Positions 11,401 to 21,985 of a DNA stretch of 64,000 nucleotides are shown piece after piece. The notes beneath the pieces were generated by a model. It was not told the DNA's origin. It worked only from the letters and a program-made list of their open reading frames with translations, and did not search any database. The position numbers and the translations under genes are program-made. Position 1 is the first letter of the stretch. The number at the start of each line of letters is the position of its first letter. Source of the DNA: Lichina pygmaea (lineage: Eukaryota; Ascomycota; Lichinomycetes; Lichinales; Lichinaceae); NCBI GenBank assembly GCA_963422465.1, contig OY730173.1, positions 2,294,001 through 2,358,000 of the forward strand. Direction: 5' to 3'.

Positions 11401-13105
11401 TAAAAATGCCCGCTGTGCCAGGCGGACACGCTGCTGTTGCCGGGTGTGCTCGGGCCGGTCCATGTCAGCCTGGACGGTGGTGAACGATCGAAGGAATGAT
11501 GGCTGTTGCACGCCGTACGGGCTAGGCGTGTCTTTCCGTGGCCGTTCGCTCTCAGCATCGAAGACGGCCCGGATCTTCTGTAGGGCTGCGGCCTTGATGC
11601 CTCCTTGACGGCCGACAGTGCTGTACTCCTCGGGATTAAGGAAGAAGCCGGAGACGACCGTGCGCGCAACAATCTCAAAACTAAGCAGGACAAGCATAAG
11701 CCTCTTTCGAGCGATCCAGACGGCGCACCGGGACCGTCGACGTACGTGTAGATGACAAAGAGACTCAGCATGGCGTAATCGATCCACGACGTGCCCCAAG
11801 ACTTGGAACGGGGGTCGTCATAGACATTGGGTGCAGAGTCTATGGCGAGCAAAAGAGTCTGGAAGACGATGAGGGCGAGAAGGCATGGCTCCGTAGCACT
11901 ACGTTCGAGCCCGCCAAACCCGTCAACACAGCTCCATTTTGATGAGTAGGGCCGGAGTGGTGAGGAAGGGAAAGCACTGACGGGTGCACGAGCAGATCGC
12001 ACAGCTTCCTCCTAAGGGTACTGTTACCGGGGAAGATTCCCAGCGAATTTCCCTTGAGCGGATTGACCTGTTGTTGCCAATGCTTTTGTGGCCGACCAGC
12101 GAATGTCAATGGAGGCGCCTTCTCGACCGGTGACGGAGCAAAACCGGGCGCGGCCGCAGGCTCCCCCGTCAGCGTCGGATCACCGTGCGATTCGTGCCGC
12201 CGTCCTTCTCCGATGTACGAACTCTCCCTTATGGTCTGCTCGACAATCTCGGGTTCGTTGCTCAGGTTGACCACCCGTTGGGACATCTTCCGCACCATTG
12301 TCCCGGCCCTCTGGAGCGAGGACGTCGCCGATGACGGCGACAACGACGCTTTTCGGGCAGCCGTAGAGCCGGACCTTGGCCGCAGCTGGCTTCGAGAGCG
12401 CCCATCTTCGGCATCGGTCGCCCACAAGTCATCTCCTAGCCGGCTCACCGGGGAACCTTGATCGCTGAGGCGAACACTCTGGAAACTGCTCCTCTCGTGG
12501 TCCGGCGTGCGCAGCAAAGACCGCCACCGGGTCCCAGGATATCCGCCAAGTGGCGCGTCCGTCAAGGGGATCGTGTCGCTCTCGCCGCAGAGAGGTGGTT
12601 CTTGGGCCTCGTCACTTGCTCGTCTCGCCGGAGTGGAGTGCGGCGAGATCTCGGACATCTGCCTAGCGTCCCGACGGAAGACATCCGAGCTCCCCCGACC
12701 GGGCTCCACAAGCGGCCTCGAATGCTCTTCTCGCTGAACGATCAAACCGGCAAACCCAAGTGCTTCCTGGAGTCCGGCGCGATTCTCCAACGGAGACACG
12801 GCATCATCGTCTCCACGGAGGTTGCTAGTCGACAACGTCAGGGGGTAAGGCTGGGACGGTCTCCAGACCCTTTCCGTCGGGCTCGGTGAGCCCTCAGCCA
12901 GTCGACTATATCTCCTACCTGCCCGAAAGGGACTGCCGAGCGACGTTCTCGATCGTGGCGAGGTTGGGATGTATCCGTCGTCGTTACCGTGCCCGCGGCT
13001 CCTCCCTTCGGTGACATCTCGAGAGTCTGGCGGCCTCTCGAGGTCCTGCAGGGGGATGGACTGCGGCGTAGGCGCATCACGGAAGTTTTCATCTCGGGAC
13101 GCCAT
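5429..13105 (-). CDS. CCH1: Voltage-gated Ca2+ channel Cch1, 18 exons
   Basis: Alpha-subunit of the high-affinity plasma-membrane calcium channel, which works with Mid1. Joining 18 exons (13105-11982, 11898-11746, 11701-11239, 11180-10736, 10678-10666, 10613-10580, 10522-10446, 10395-10223, 10164-9920, 9866-9563, 9512-9389, 9338-9194, 9130-8336, 8275-7606, 7549-6783, 6727-6408, 6331-6242, 6179-5429) keeps phase and gives 2230 residues, normal for Cch1. A disordered Ser-rich N-terminus (about 370 residues, start MASRDENF) precedes four six-helix repeats. P-loops read VMSSNTF, SSENW, SQEGW and CGEGW, giving an N/E/E/E filter. After repeat IV comes an EF-hand-like region (SRDEIRRFKQAW, then FEMRIHDGEHTVGRLL) and a cytoplasmic tail ending near SAWGDSIRRSF. 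Exon 5 is only 13 nt. Exon edges are inferred and need cDNA support. Confidence 0.95.
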
Positions 13106-13739
13106 TCAGGGGATACATGGGTCTGTACAGTACGCCCTCAAGGTTGAAGCTCCTGAGGAATCCGAGCGGTCCACTCCATATGCGTTCAACGAGCTCTTGC
13201 AGATGACTGGCTGGTCGGCCTCGCGGCTTGTTCAAGAACCTGAATGCGAGGGGTCGCAACTTCTTCCGAAGAGATCAACGAGGTCGTTTACGTCCTGCGC
13301 GACAAGACGTCAGCTGCCGGTTTTCAGGTCGTCCCTGTACGAGTAGAAGTAGATGTGGCATGTAGCCTTGTCCCTTACCTGCAGCTCTTGCCATAGCAAC
13401 CCTACGACGTCGACATATTCGTACGTGTACTCGCTCGTGCTTACAAAGACTCTGTGGCTTATGTAAGGCAACCATTGCGCCCGGTAGCCGTCCCGTCAAG
13501 TCACACTATCTGGACGGAAATACTCGGTACGTATGGGTACGTACAGTACGTACGGGTAAGGGGCAGTACGTTACGTGCTACATACGTACTTGTACGGGAT
13601 ACGTATGTACCCTTTGGTGATACTTGATTATTAATATTTCTGTCAGCTTGGGAGACTCAAAATTACACGGCCGCTCAATCTTGACCTCCAGACTCATTCC
13701 ACCTCTCAACAACAGTCGATCGATTCACTTTTTTGCTTA
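13106..13739. promoter_or_regulatory. Divergent promoter between CCH1 and the DUF7924-like gene
   Basis: The two starts lie 634 bp apart on opposite strands, so this interval must hold both promoters. About 13525-13615 is dense in TACGTA/GTAC palindromes, followed by an AT-rich stretch (TTGATTATTAATATTTC) near 13625 that could serve the plus-strand gene. No specific factor site can be assigned by eye. Confidence 0.5.
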
Positions 13740-15555
13740 ATGGTTCCGTCAGAGCACAATCAAAACTCTGGTCGGAAAAGATTGCTCAGTGCTGTTGATG
13801 AAGCACAGAGTGTCGAGAGTCCGAGGAAGAGAGCAAGGAGACAGTCTTCGTCACGTCAGGAAGCCAAGGCCGCGTTCTGGGACTCACTGTCGCGAGTACA
13901 CCTGACGAGACGTGCTCTCAAGGAGTTGGATCGACGGAATCAGCTTCATATCCAGCCACGGAAAACAGCCTCGAGAACCCGACCAGACCAAAGTCGACCT
14001 CTAAAGACTCCAACACATATCACCAGGCAGATCAAGTGTTTCGCTAGACACGGCGGTCCTGACCTGACCGATCTGAGGGCGGTGAGACTCGTCTGATAGG
14101 GTATCCCAGCAATCTGCTCATCATTCATGTCCTTTAGTGTCCCGAACCTGAGCTTGGACAAGGACGTTCAACCGCCCACGCAATGTCACCAAGTCAGTCT
14201 ACCTCCAGGACTCGGACCAAGTCCACCAACACCTTGGGCAAGACAACTGGGAAGACGAGTACTACAAAAACCAAGAAGACCTCTCCCTATGATTCCAACT
14301 TCGAACAACACCTCGTTGATTACGGTATCTATCCTGTCCGGTACAATCACCTTGACGGCCACGCCTCCCAAAAGCCTGCCAATGAGAAAGAAATTCGTGA
14401 TGCTCTGGGCAGGTCAAGATCCTCTCTCTCACCATCTCGTTTTCCTGATGAGAGGTTTGATGATTTCGTGCAAGCCAATGAAGATGCGTTGTCGGAAGAT
14501 AAGGTCAAGGAAACAGTATATCCGATATTGAGAGGCACCACCAAAATTCCTTCGGAGAGAGGAAAGCTTCTAGCTAATTGGGCACACTTGACCGATGGCA
14601 ATCTTGTCACAGCGAAACCTGATGCCTACGATGGAGCTCACCCAGCGCAAATGCACAAGTCAATTCGAGAAAGTCTTGGTCCTCATGTACTGCCCTCATC
14701 CCAACATAACAGCCCAGCGCTACCCAACTTCTTTGTTGAAATTAAAGGTCCCGATGGATCTGCAGCTGTGGCTAGAAGGCAAGCTTGTTATGATGGTGCC
14801 CTCGGGGCTCGTGGCATGCATAGTCTTCAGAACTTTCGAATGGAGGAATCCAAGACATTCGACAACAATGCCTACACCATGACATCAACCTACCACAGCG
14901 GCACTGGTTCTCTTCAAATCTACACCACTCATCCCACCGAGCCGCTTAACTCGAACTCCTCCCCCGACTACCACATGACTCAGCTCAGGTCCTTTGCGAT
15001 GACGGACACTGTCGAGAGATTCCGGGAAGGTGTTGGTGCGTTCAGAAATGCTAGGGACTGGACGAAAGAGCAACGGGACAAGCTCATTACAGCCGCCAAC
15101 GCGAGAGCTCTGGAGCCACAAGTTGATACCCAAAGCGATGCGGGAACAGAGTCGGCCTCTGTGTCATTCAGCGATAGCCAGGTCTCGCTCTCGTCGCAAG
15201 GCGCAGAGTTGCCAGAGTCTGGAACATCTGGTGAAGTCGGTTTGGGCTGTAACAATCCACCCAAGCAACCAAAGCGAGGACGGGAGACATCTTTTTCAGA
15301 CCCGGATCCCAAAAGATATCCTTCTGCAGTTGGCCGCTTGTCACTCGACCAGTCTGTGACAATGCCATCATCCTCTGCAGGTTATTCTGTCGATGGGAAT
15401 CAAAGTGAGTATAGTGAATCATCACTCGTGGCTGTATGACTGACCATGCCTTGCTAGGTAATCCGGTGGTCATCTCCGATAGCGAGCTTGATACCGCATA
15501 CGAAACTGCTTGTGAAAGTGGTGATGAAGCCAGTATTGGAGGCAAGGACGATTAG
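13740..15555 (+). CDS. DUF7924-like fungal protein of unknown function
   Basis: Three exons (13740-14081, 14138-15404, 15458-15555) give 568 residues in phase. The N-terminus has a basic patch (SPRKRARRQ) that could be a nuclear signal, then FARHGGPDLTDLR, typical of the start of this family. The core shows SPYDSNFEQHL.DYGIYP, SLSPSRFPDERF, LPNFFVEIKGPDGSAAVARR, QACYDGALGARGMHSLQ, DNNAYT.TSTYHSGTGSLQIYT and a final NARDWTKEQRD. These match a family widespread and often multicopy in Pezizomycotina genomes; its function is unknown, and a remote nuclease-like fold has been suggested for related groups (from memory, unverified). The last exon is acidic. The family name is a recollection; the homology of the core is clear. 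Confidence 0.85.
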
Positions 15556-16682
15556 GAAGACGACAATACCGACCACGCTGCAACACGTTTTGTTGAGAAC
15601 CCACAACCAAAGAGTTGTAGCAATCAATGTACAGAAGGCCGGATGGATTGCTATCGAATCATACATGACGGATTATTACGAACACTAGGCAAAATTGGAA
15701 GGATACACACGCTACGTACGTACTTTCCTCAAGACGCTAGCCGATGCGGAACATCTCTGCGGATGTTGTCCCCATCCTGATACACTGTCCCAGCATCCTT
15801 ACCTGAGAGCCAGTGCTCCTCGTCCAAAAGGATCGAAGTGAGAAAGGAAGCCGACAAAGCCACCTCCTCACATGTCCCGACATCTTGGCGTCGTCTTTCC
15901 GCCGACACTGCAGACCAGCTCGAACCTGGCCTTGCCCCCGACCACGTCCAGTGTCATGACACTGGTCGGATTCTCACGCATGCTTCCCATCGCCTGCTCA
16001 GTCTTTAATCAGGCCTGAGGATCCTCTCTCTCTCTCTCTCTGTTGGCGACGGAGGTTTCAGTCGTGGACGGACGACGACGCCATCTTCTCGCCGCACTTC
16101 TTCAAAACCTTGCGTTGCCCACGCAGACCCCTTTACCGCTATCGGTCTTGCCCTCATTTGAGCGGCAGTGGTAATCGCCTGGAAATGATCAGCGTTCTCA
16201 GCGATCTGGATCTGACACATCCGCCGGCAGCGGTGGTGGCGGTGCCGCCACTGTTGAAGACCGAGATAAAATCACTGGCGGGAGCTGGATTTTGATCTCT
16301 TGTTGAGATTCTTTATACTTGCAGACAGAGGAAAGAAGTACTGCCATCAGATTGAAGCGACTCCGGGATCACGGGCCGTGGCTGAGGCCAGTTCCCCTTT
16401 CGTGAATACAAGGATCGGGAAGGTGTAGCATGTCCTTCATTGATCATGCTCTGGCCAATTCTGCGAGCTATCTATACAGATAAAGGACATGACGAAGTTC
16501 CAGAAAGATAGTCAGCAGGTGGGCACTGGGGAAGCGTGGAAAGGAAAAGTGCAAAGGGGAACTGCAACGAAACCATAAACTGCAGAGACGACTTTGGAAA
16601 TGATCGATAACGCCTGGACACAGTACAAAAAGACGACAGTTCCAGGCAAGAAAGCTGTTGAAGATCTAAGGTACGTCGATTA
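15556..16682. other. Intergenic, no gene seen
   Basis: No coding feature can be supported. A short (CT)n tract lies near 16025-16040. A plus-strand frame with a plausible intron around 16598-16720 was considered, but it is the antisense of the ankyrin pseudogene end. Confidence 0.5.
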
Positions 16683-17566
16683 TTATTCTACTATCCTTTC
16701 CTTCAGCATCTCGACGAGTCTACCGTCCTCGAATCCCTCTGCCATGCTCATGGCACTATGCATTCCCCAGCAATCCCGATTAACAGATCAGCATCTCGGT
16801 CTAGCAGGAAGCGCACCAGCTCCTCCGAGTTCAGTTGGACGTAGATTGCACTACAAAGTAGTGTTCCCCAGTGGCTCGGCATCTTCGAGCCAGTATCGAG
16901 GGCAATGGAATCAAGCCTGAGCTTGTCGGTTGGATATCTGCACGTAGCTGTGCGAATGGTCGAATTTTCCGGGTCGCTACTCGTGCACGCCTCACTCCCG
17001 ACAGCACTGTACAGGGTGCGAGGCCCAAGCTGGGCGCCTCGCGACCGAAGGAGGACGAAGGTGGAGTGGGTACTGACGGAGGCACCCACTTGAAGAAGCG
17101 GCGGGTTGCGATACGGGTCTGGGTCAACATCCTCGACCGAGGCGCCCAGGTCCAAACACTAGCGCACCAGTGTCTCGTCCTCGCAGACTAGCTGCAGGAG
17201 CCGCATGCGACGCCCCGCGCCGCGGTCAATCCTCTAGTGATTGATGTCCTACCCCTAATCGAGCAGGACCTAGAAAACGTCAGTTGACTTCGCGAGGGCC
17301 TCGAACGTGGGCGAGACTTCTTTGAGCGATGGTGCATTCTCGCGCTCGAGCAGGTATCGTGCTGCGTTCAGTGCGCAACAAGACACTGCCCTTCTTAGCA
17401 ATCTGGAGAGCGTCCCGCCGTTGTTGTTATTGGACCTTGAGGATGCGCCTTCGATGGCGCTCTGGATGTCAGCCACGATAACATCTTTGCCTCCGCTGAT
17501 AGGGGCACTCGGCACAGGAGGACGCTGAGCCGCAGGCGAAACAGTTTTCTCAGCGGGTAAGCTCAC
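16683..17566 (-). pseudogene. Ankyrin-repeat protein pseudogene with five in-frame TAGs
   Basis: One minus-strand frame from 17566 to 16748 reads as an ankyrin-repeat protein: AARYLLERENAPS, VLLD.G.DINH, LLQLVCEDETLVR, CLDLGASVEDVD, MPSHWGTLLC, SEELVRFLLDRDAD. A shifted frame then gives SMAEGFEDGRLVEMLKE and ends at 16683. The continuous part contains five stops (complements at 17159, 17234, 17249, 17255, 17270), and all are TAG. Each sits where the family usually has Gln or Trp (for example GWDIN and LVRWCLDLGA), so each is explained by CAG or TGG becoming TAG. That is CpA-to-TpA change on one strand or the other, the signature of repeat-induced point mutation. At least one frame slip is also present. 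Ankyrin proteins are often duplicated in fungi, which would expose them to RIP. Confidence 0.75.
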
Positions 17567-18654
17567 GATTCCGGCATATGAGAGTGGGGTGCTCTGTCGT
17601 CATCTCGAATTATTTGAAACATCTTGGACGACGTTCGTTACGTGCCGACAGCGACGAATGATCTAAGATGGCATTTTACTTTGTTGAGGACGACGCCGTC
17701 AAGTAGCGAGGCCCGAGAGCGCATCACCATCACTTACAGTCCGTCTGAATAAGACTATGACCGTGCCGAGTTGGCAGGCGCAGCACCCGGATGAGGCACA
17801 GCACGAGAAGCAGGCACAACACTACGTGACCGGAAGTCAGATCGCTTCGCAATCTAACTCTCTTCTCAAGAGACTTTATGCGACTTGATCCTTCACCTAC
17901 GCCCGCTGACTTTTGGCTTCTTCGACTGCAGTATCGTGCGGCAAGTTGAGTCTTTGTGTACGGACGTCCGTACTCGTAACACCGCAACAATAAGTCACAA
18001 CTTCAGCTCTCCACGCTCACTACAAACATAGCTAGATCAACACCGAGCCAGTTCTACCAGGCTTATGCTTCCAACTAGGAATCCTGAATATCAGGTCGAA
18101 ACGTGTTTGGAGGGACATTCCCTGTGGTTGACCTGTGTGCCATATGTACCACGGCGGAGGAAGTGGAACACAAATCTGTCCATCATCATCGATGAATGGC
18201 CGGCTACGCTACAGAAGCCGAACGAGCTGTGCCTCCATCACCGTCCATGCCACAGCGGCACTGCAGTCCTGCAGCTATCAGGCTCTTGCAAGAGACATAA
18301 TCCTAGGCCTGCCTGCAGAAACAGATCGTCATGTGAGCCTCCAGGAAGATGGTGTGCCAGTCCACCATCTCAGTCTAGTCATTTCGTCTAGCCGTCAAGG
18401 ACAGGCACCCGCCCGATATCAAACAGATATGAGTTTTCACCTGTGCAGGTGCCAAAGCACCTGCTGCTTTGAATATAAAAGAATCGTCGCCGCGGGATGT
18501 CTTCGTTCATTCTGGTCTGCCTCATCACGCTCTTGCTTCAGACTGTGGGAAGTCATCTTGGATAGGTCTGGCAGTACACCGACATCAATTGGATCAGCTT
18601 CTGTTACTATCAAAAACAAACCTCCGTTGTTGGACAGCCTTTTCACTCTACGAC
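17567..18654. other. Intergenic, promoter of the secreted-protein gene
   Basis: No supported gene. Overlapping frames at 18065-18860 cover the same DNA in different phases and show no domain. The part close to 18655 should hold the promoter and leader of the secreted Ser/Pro-rich protein; TATAAAAG at 18474-18481 is a possible TATA element about 180 bp before its ATG. Confidence 0.45.
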
Positions 18655-20176
18655 ATGTCGATACCCTCTTCCTCACTTCTCTTTCTTCTTGCCTCGGTCT
18701 TTCTCCTCAGCGCTGCATCGCCAATCGAAATCCCTGCCAGCGAGGCCTCAACGCCTATCGTGACGTCGCCGAACAGCGTCGATCCACATGTTACAGACAA
18801 TTCCGGTCACATCGCCCCACGATCAGCTCCGTTTGTCCTTCCTTGGCACATCCCGACTGACGCTCCTAATCCGATTTCCCCAAGCCAGCCTACACAGCCA
18901 TGGGCCGGCACCCTGCAAAATGGAACCTTGCCACCCAATTCAGGTTGGTCTGATCGAAGAACCAGCACTCCTTCATCCGTATCGCCGTCGGTACCGTCTG
19001 CAGGAAGCACGGGAGGATCGAAGCCGCCGTCGCGCCCCGGTCAAAAATCGTCTCAGCCATCCAATTCTGCCCCCATGCCGGGGTCATCTTCGAACATGAC
19101 GGCTCCATCACCCTCTTCTGGTCCCATTTCCGGACCAACGAACCCTTCATTATCACGGCCATCGAATCAACGCTCTCCATCCTCGTCTTCGAATGCCAGG
19201 ACGAAGCCGGCAAAGCCTACCTTGTCCGAGGGGAATATCCTATCTCCGTCAAGCCCGAATCTTACACCTAGCCCAAGCATGCCGTCTCCTGGCCGACCTG
19301 GCGCGACGGCCCAGTCTCGTTCAGCTGGTCCAGTCACATCGGCCTCGCAGAGCTCTCCCACAACTACACCCGCAGATGTGCCTTTCGGTGTCTTTGTCAC
19401 CTCAATATCAGACAGACGTTACACGTTGACCTATGTGGCAACTACAGCTACCGTCCCAACTACCATCGTGGTTTCGGGTCCGTCGACAACAATCACCACG
19501 TCTCAGATAGCAGGAGGCTTAATCTGGAGTGTTCCAACTCTCCCAGCCGGCTTCCCAAAGCCACATGTCGGACCTCCACCTGGTGCGCCTACACCACCAA
19601 AATTTCCGGGGAGCGCTCCCGGAAGACCTGGATGTGTCTTTGGATGTGGGCCTGGTGGCGGCGGTAAGGGCGGAGGAGGAGCAAAAGAAGACAAGAACAC
19701 AGGGAAGGACGAGAACGAAGATGAGGAAAACAAGACCTCGAGCGATACTAATACAAAGTCGAGTCAAACTTCGTCGCCCACGAGCCCCCCAGACTCGACG
19801 TCTGTGAGCACCTCAAGTTCTTCGTCCTCGGGCACTTCTTCCAGCGAGAATGTCTGTCCGGCTAGATGCCCGACGTGCACTCGAGGAAGGGCTTCTGCCA
19901 CATCAGCTCCCTCAAAAACGGCCACATCTTTAACCGCTCCACCGACCACTTCGAGTACCGCTACACGAAAGCCGCGACCGCGACCGTCGCGTCCAACCCC
20001 CAAACCCAGACGCACCAAGATGGGGGGAGATTTAGATCGGGGAAGACGTTCCGGAAGACGGGTCCCAGGTCGTGATCTCTGTCCAGCTTTCAAACGGGCA
20101 CTACCGTGTGTGTTGGGGCGGACGGCCTCTAGAGGCCACTTATCGATCGGCAGATAGCCTCCGAAATCACGATTAA
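18655..20176 (+). CDS. Predicted secreted Ser/Thr/Pro-rich protein
   Basis: The ATG at 18655 starts a classic signal peptide (MSIPSSSLLFLLASVFLLS, then AASP). About 360 residues of Ser/Thr/Pro-rich, probably O-glycosylated, low-complexity sequence follow, including a Gly-Pro patch (PHVGPPPGAPTPP) and an acidic Lys/Glu segment. The long frame runs on past this, but protein-like sequence switches to other frames: I propose introns 19804-19865 (GTGAGC...CTAG) and 19986-20035 (weak GTCGCG donor), giving FCHISSLKNGHIFNRSTDHF and then VVISVQLSNGHYRVCWGG before the stop. That model is 469 residues. Without splicing the frame ends at 20157 with a basic tail. Function is not recognised; a cell-wall or extracellular role is inferred from the signal and composition. 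The 3' half is uncertain. Confidence 0.62.
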
Positions 20177-20621
20177 GCCACCATTCGGCATGCGAGTCAA
20201 GCTGGCCACCTCAAGCAAGACCGATGTCGGTTTTGCTAACGGATCACAGTCCTAGGGTTCAGATTCGTCCGACGGCTTGGTTCATGGTTGGGATAACGGT
20301 GAAAATCTGTGGTTTTTGGAGATTGGCCGGGGCCAAAGCCAACGCCGGTGGGTTCTCTCCCCACGGGTACTGAACTGCTAAGATTGTTGTTCCTTCTTTT
20401 CTCCCACGACTACCCTTCTCCGACTCTCAAAAATATCGATTGACCAACGGTGTTCGTGTTAGAATCACCTAATGGATTGCAAGCTCGATAACTGAACCGA
20501 GAAAGCTCGACAACAAACTGATTTAGATTGGCGATGAGTGGTTTTATCCTACTAGCAAGAGACATTTCTCGCGACGACAACGACGAGGAGACTCACTTCC
20601 TACCAACCTTCTGTTCTGGAT

Positions 20622-20824
20622 CTCTGGCTGATGTCGGTGGCCTTTTTGTTTGACAAGCGTGACAGATCTGACAGTTTCTTTATCCTCTCATCTCTATCGT
20701 CCTTTGGCATGTACTTCCCCACTCTGGCTAGTGTCGGTAGCTCTTTTTTTTCTCACAAGTATGGCAGATCTGACAGTCTCTTTCAATTCTCTCATCTCTA
20801 TCGCTGTTTGGCATGTACTTCCCC
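20622..20824. repeat. Two-copy tandem duplication, period 100 bp
   Basis: CTCTGGCTGATGTCGGTGG... at 20622 and CTCTGGCTAGTGTCGGTAG... at 20722 are direct copies. Both contain GACAGATCTGACAGT-like words, CTCTCATCTCTATCG and TTTGGCATGTACTTCCCC in the same order. The copies have diverged by several substitutions and small indels, so the duplication is not recent. Confidence 0.88.
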
Positions 20825-20834
20825 GCTAGAGTTA

Positions 20835-21000
20835 CCGTGAATGTCTGACTGTTCATTTCCAGGAACACCTCTGTGCCCTGGTATCCGAAGAACACCTGCC
20901 ACAGGTAGGACGAGGAAGTTGCATCCTCCCAGGCGAGTTTGTCGCAAGCATGGAGGAGTATTTGATCCTCTTATATGGCTGCTAGACTCGAGGTTGCCCC
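20835..21000 (-). mobile_element. LINE fragment, end of RNase H domain
   Basis: The minus strand encodes LRIPGHRGVPGNEQSD, the conserved WxPGHxGxxGNExAD motif at the end of the RNase H domain of fungal LINE-type reverse transcriptases (Tad/I-like clades). The bases on either side do not continue an intact frame, so this is a small decayed scrap. The boundaries are approximate. Confidence 0.55.
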
Positions 21001-21985
21001 GGGAGCCATGGACTACTGACACGACTCCTCGGCTCTCCAGGCAAGTCCATGGAAAGTTCATTGCACTGGCCGGACATGGCCGGTGGCCAGTCGATGCCCC
21101 GCGCAGTGGAGTCTCCAACATGCCTCAGCTCTGCGGTCTTGGAGCTTGGAGCCGTCGGAAAAGAGCCAGAGAGACTAGGGGCGTCTTGTCGCCTACAACG
21201 AGTGGGAAGGCTTTGCTTGTCGCGCCTGTGTCTCGGGTTCGCCCCCTCTGATGGGCCTGTGGGTGGCTTGTGCCATGAGGGTGTTGCTACAGTACTTCCT
21301 ACGTATGGGTCACGAGAGGCATGAGGAAGTACATACAGTATGTCAGTACATACGTACGTAGCTCAGGTGAGTTGGACTTGCCCAAGTACCAGTACCTATT
21401 GGGCCCCGTATGCAAGCTGATCGGAGCATGTAGAAGGTACCGCAAGAAGTACGTCGTATGTAGTCGGAGAGCAAAAGTGCTCATGCGAAAGTGTCAAGAA
21501 TGGTACCAAATGTCATGATAAGGTTTGTTAATGCTATCACTCAAGCAGATTGTGTCATTGACTTAATAGCACTTATGTAGACTACGCAGTGAATCGCGAT
21601 GACTTTTGTTGAGTCCTTCCATCTACCGCCGCCATCACCCCCGTACACCTCTCGTCCTCAACTGCGCCAGCAGGCCTCCATCACTCTATTGTGACTTCAG
21701 CTAACTAGGCCAGCCAGCAATCGGAGAGCCAGCGACGACTAAGCGCCCACCTTAAATAACATGGACACCTCATCCACTTGACCACGCTTCCCCGTGGCAC
21801 ATCGAGAGAAAACCAATCCATCTATAGCCCCCCTCCCTCAGGAACCGGCTGAGACGTTGATCCACCATTTCATCTTCCCCACGAACGCAGTCGTCAGGCG
21901 ACAGCGGCTCAGGCATTCCTCGAGCCTACTCCGTCACCATCATCATCGCCATACTACTGGTCTCAACCCTTCAGACGTGGACACC

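Larger units (their letters stand above)
20177..21985. other. Intergenic, with tandem duplication and LINE scrap
   Basis: No complete gene. The interval contains a roughly 100-bp tandem duplication and a short LINE RNase H relic, then TACGTA-rich sequence around 21300-21365. The last 200 bases before 21986 form the leader of the CAF40 gene. Confidence 0.55.

Noticed and set aside
16594-16920. Plus-strand two-exon gene MEMIDNAWTQYKK with a plausible intron
   Set aside because: It is antisense to the conserved end of the ankyrin pseudogene (SMAEGFEDGRLVEMLKE), which explains the open frame.
17159-17272. Reassignment of TAG to a sense codon
   Set aside because: Other genes here end in TAG (the DUF7924-like gene, for example), and both Gln and Trp sites are affected, which mutation explains and reassignment does not.
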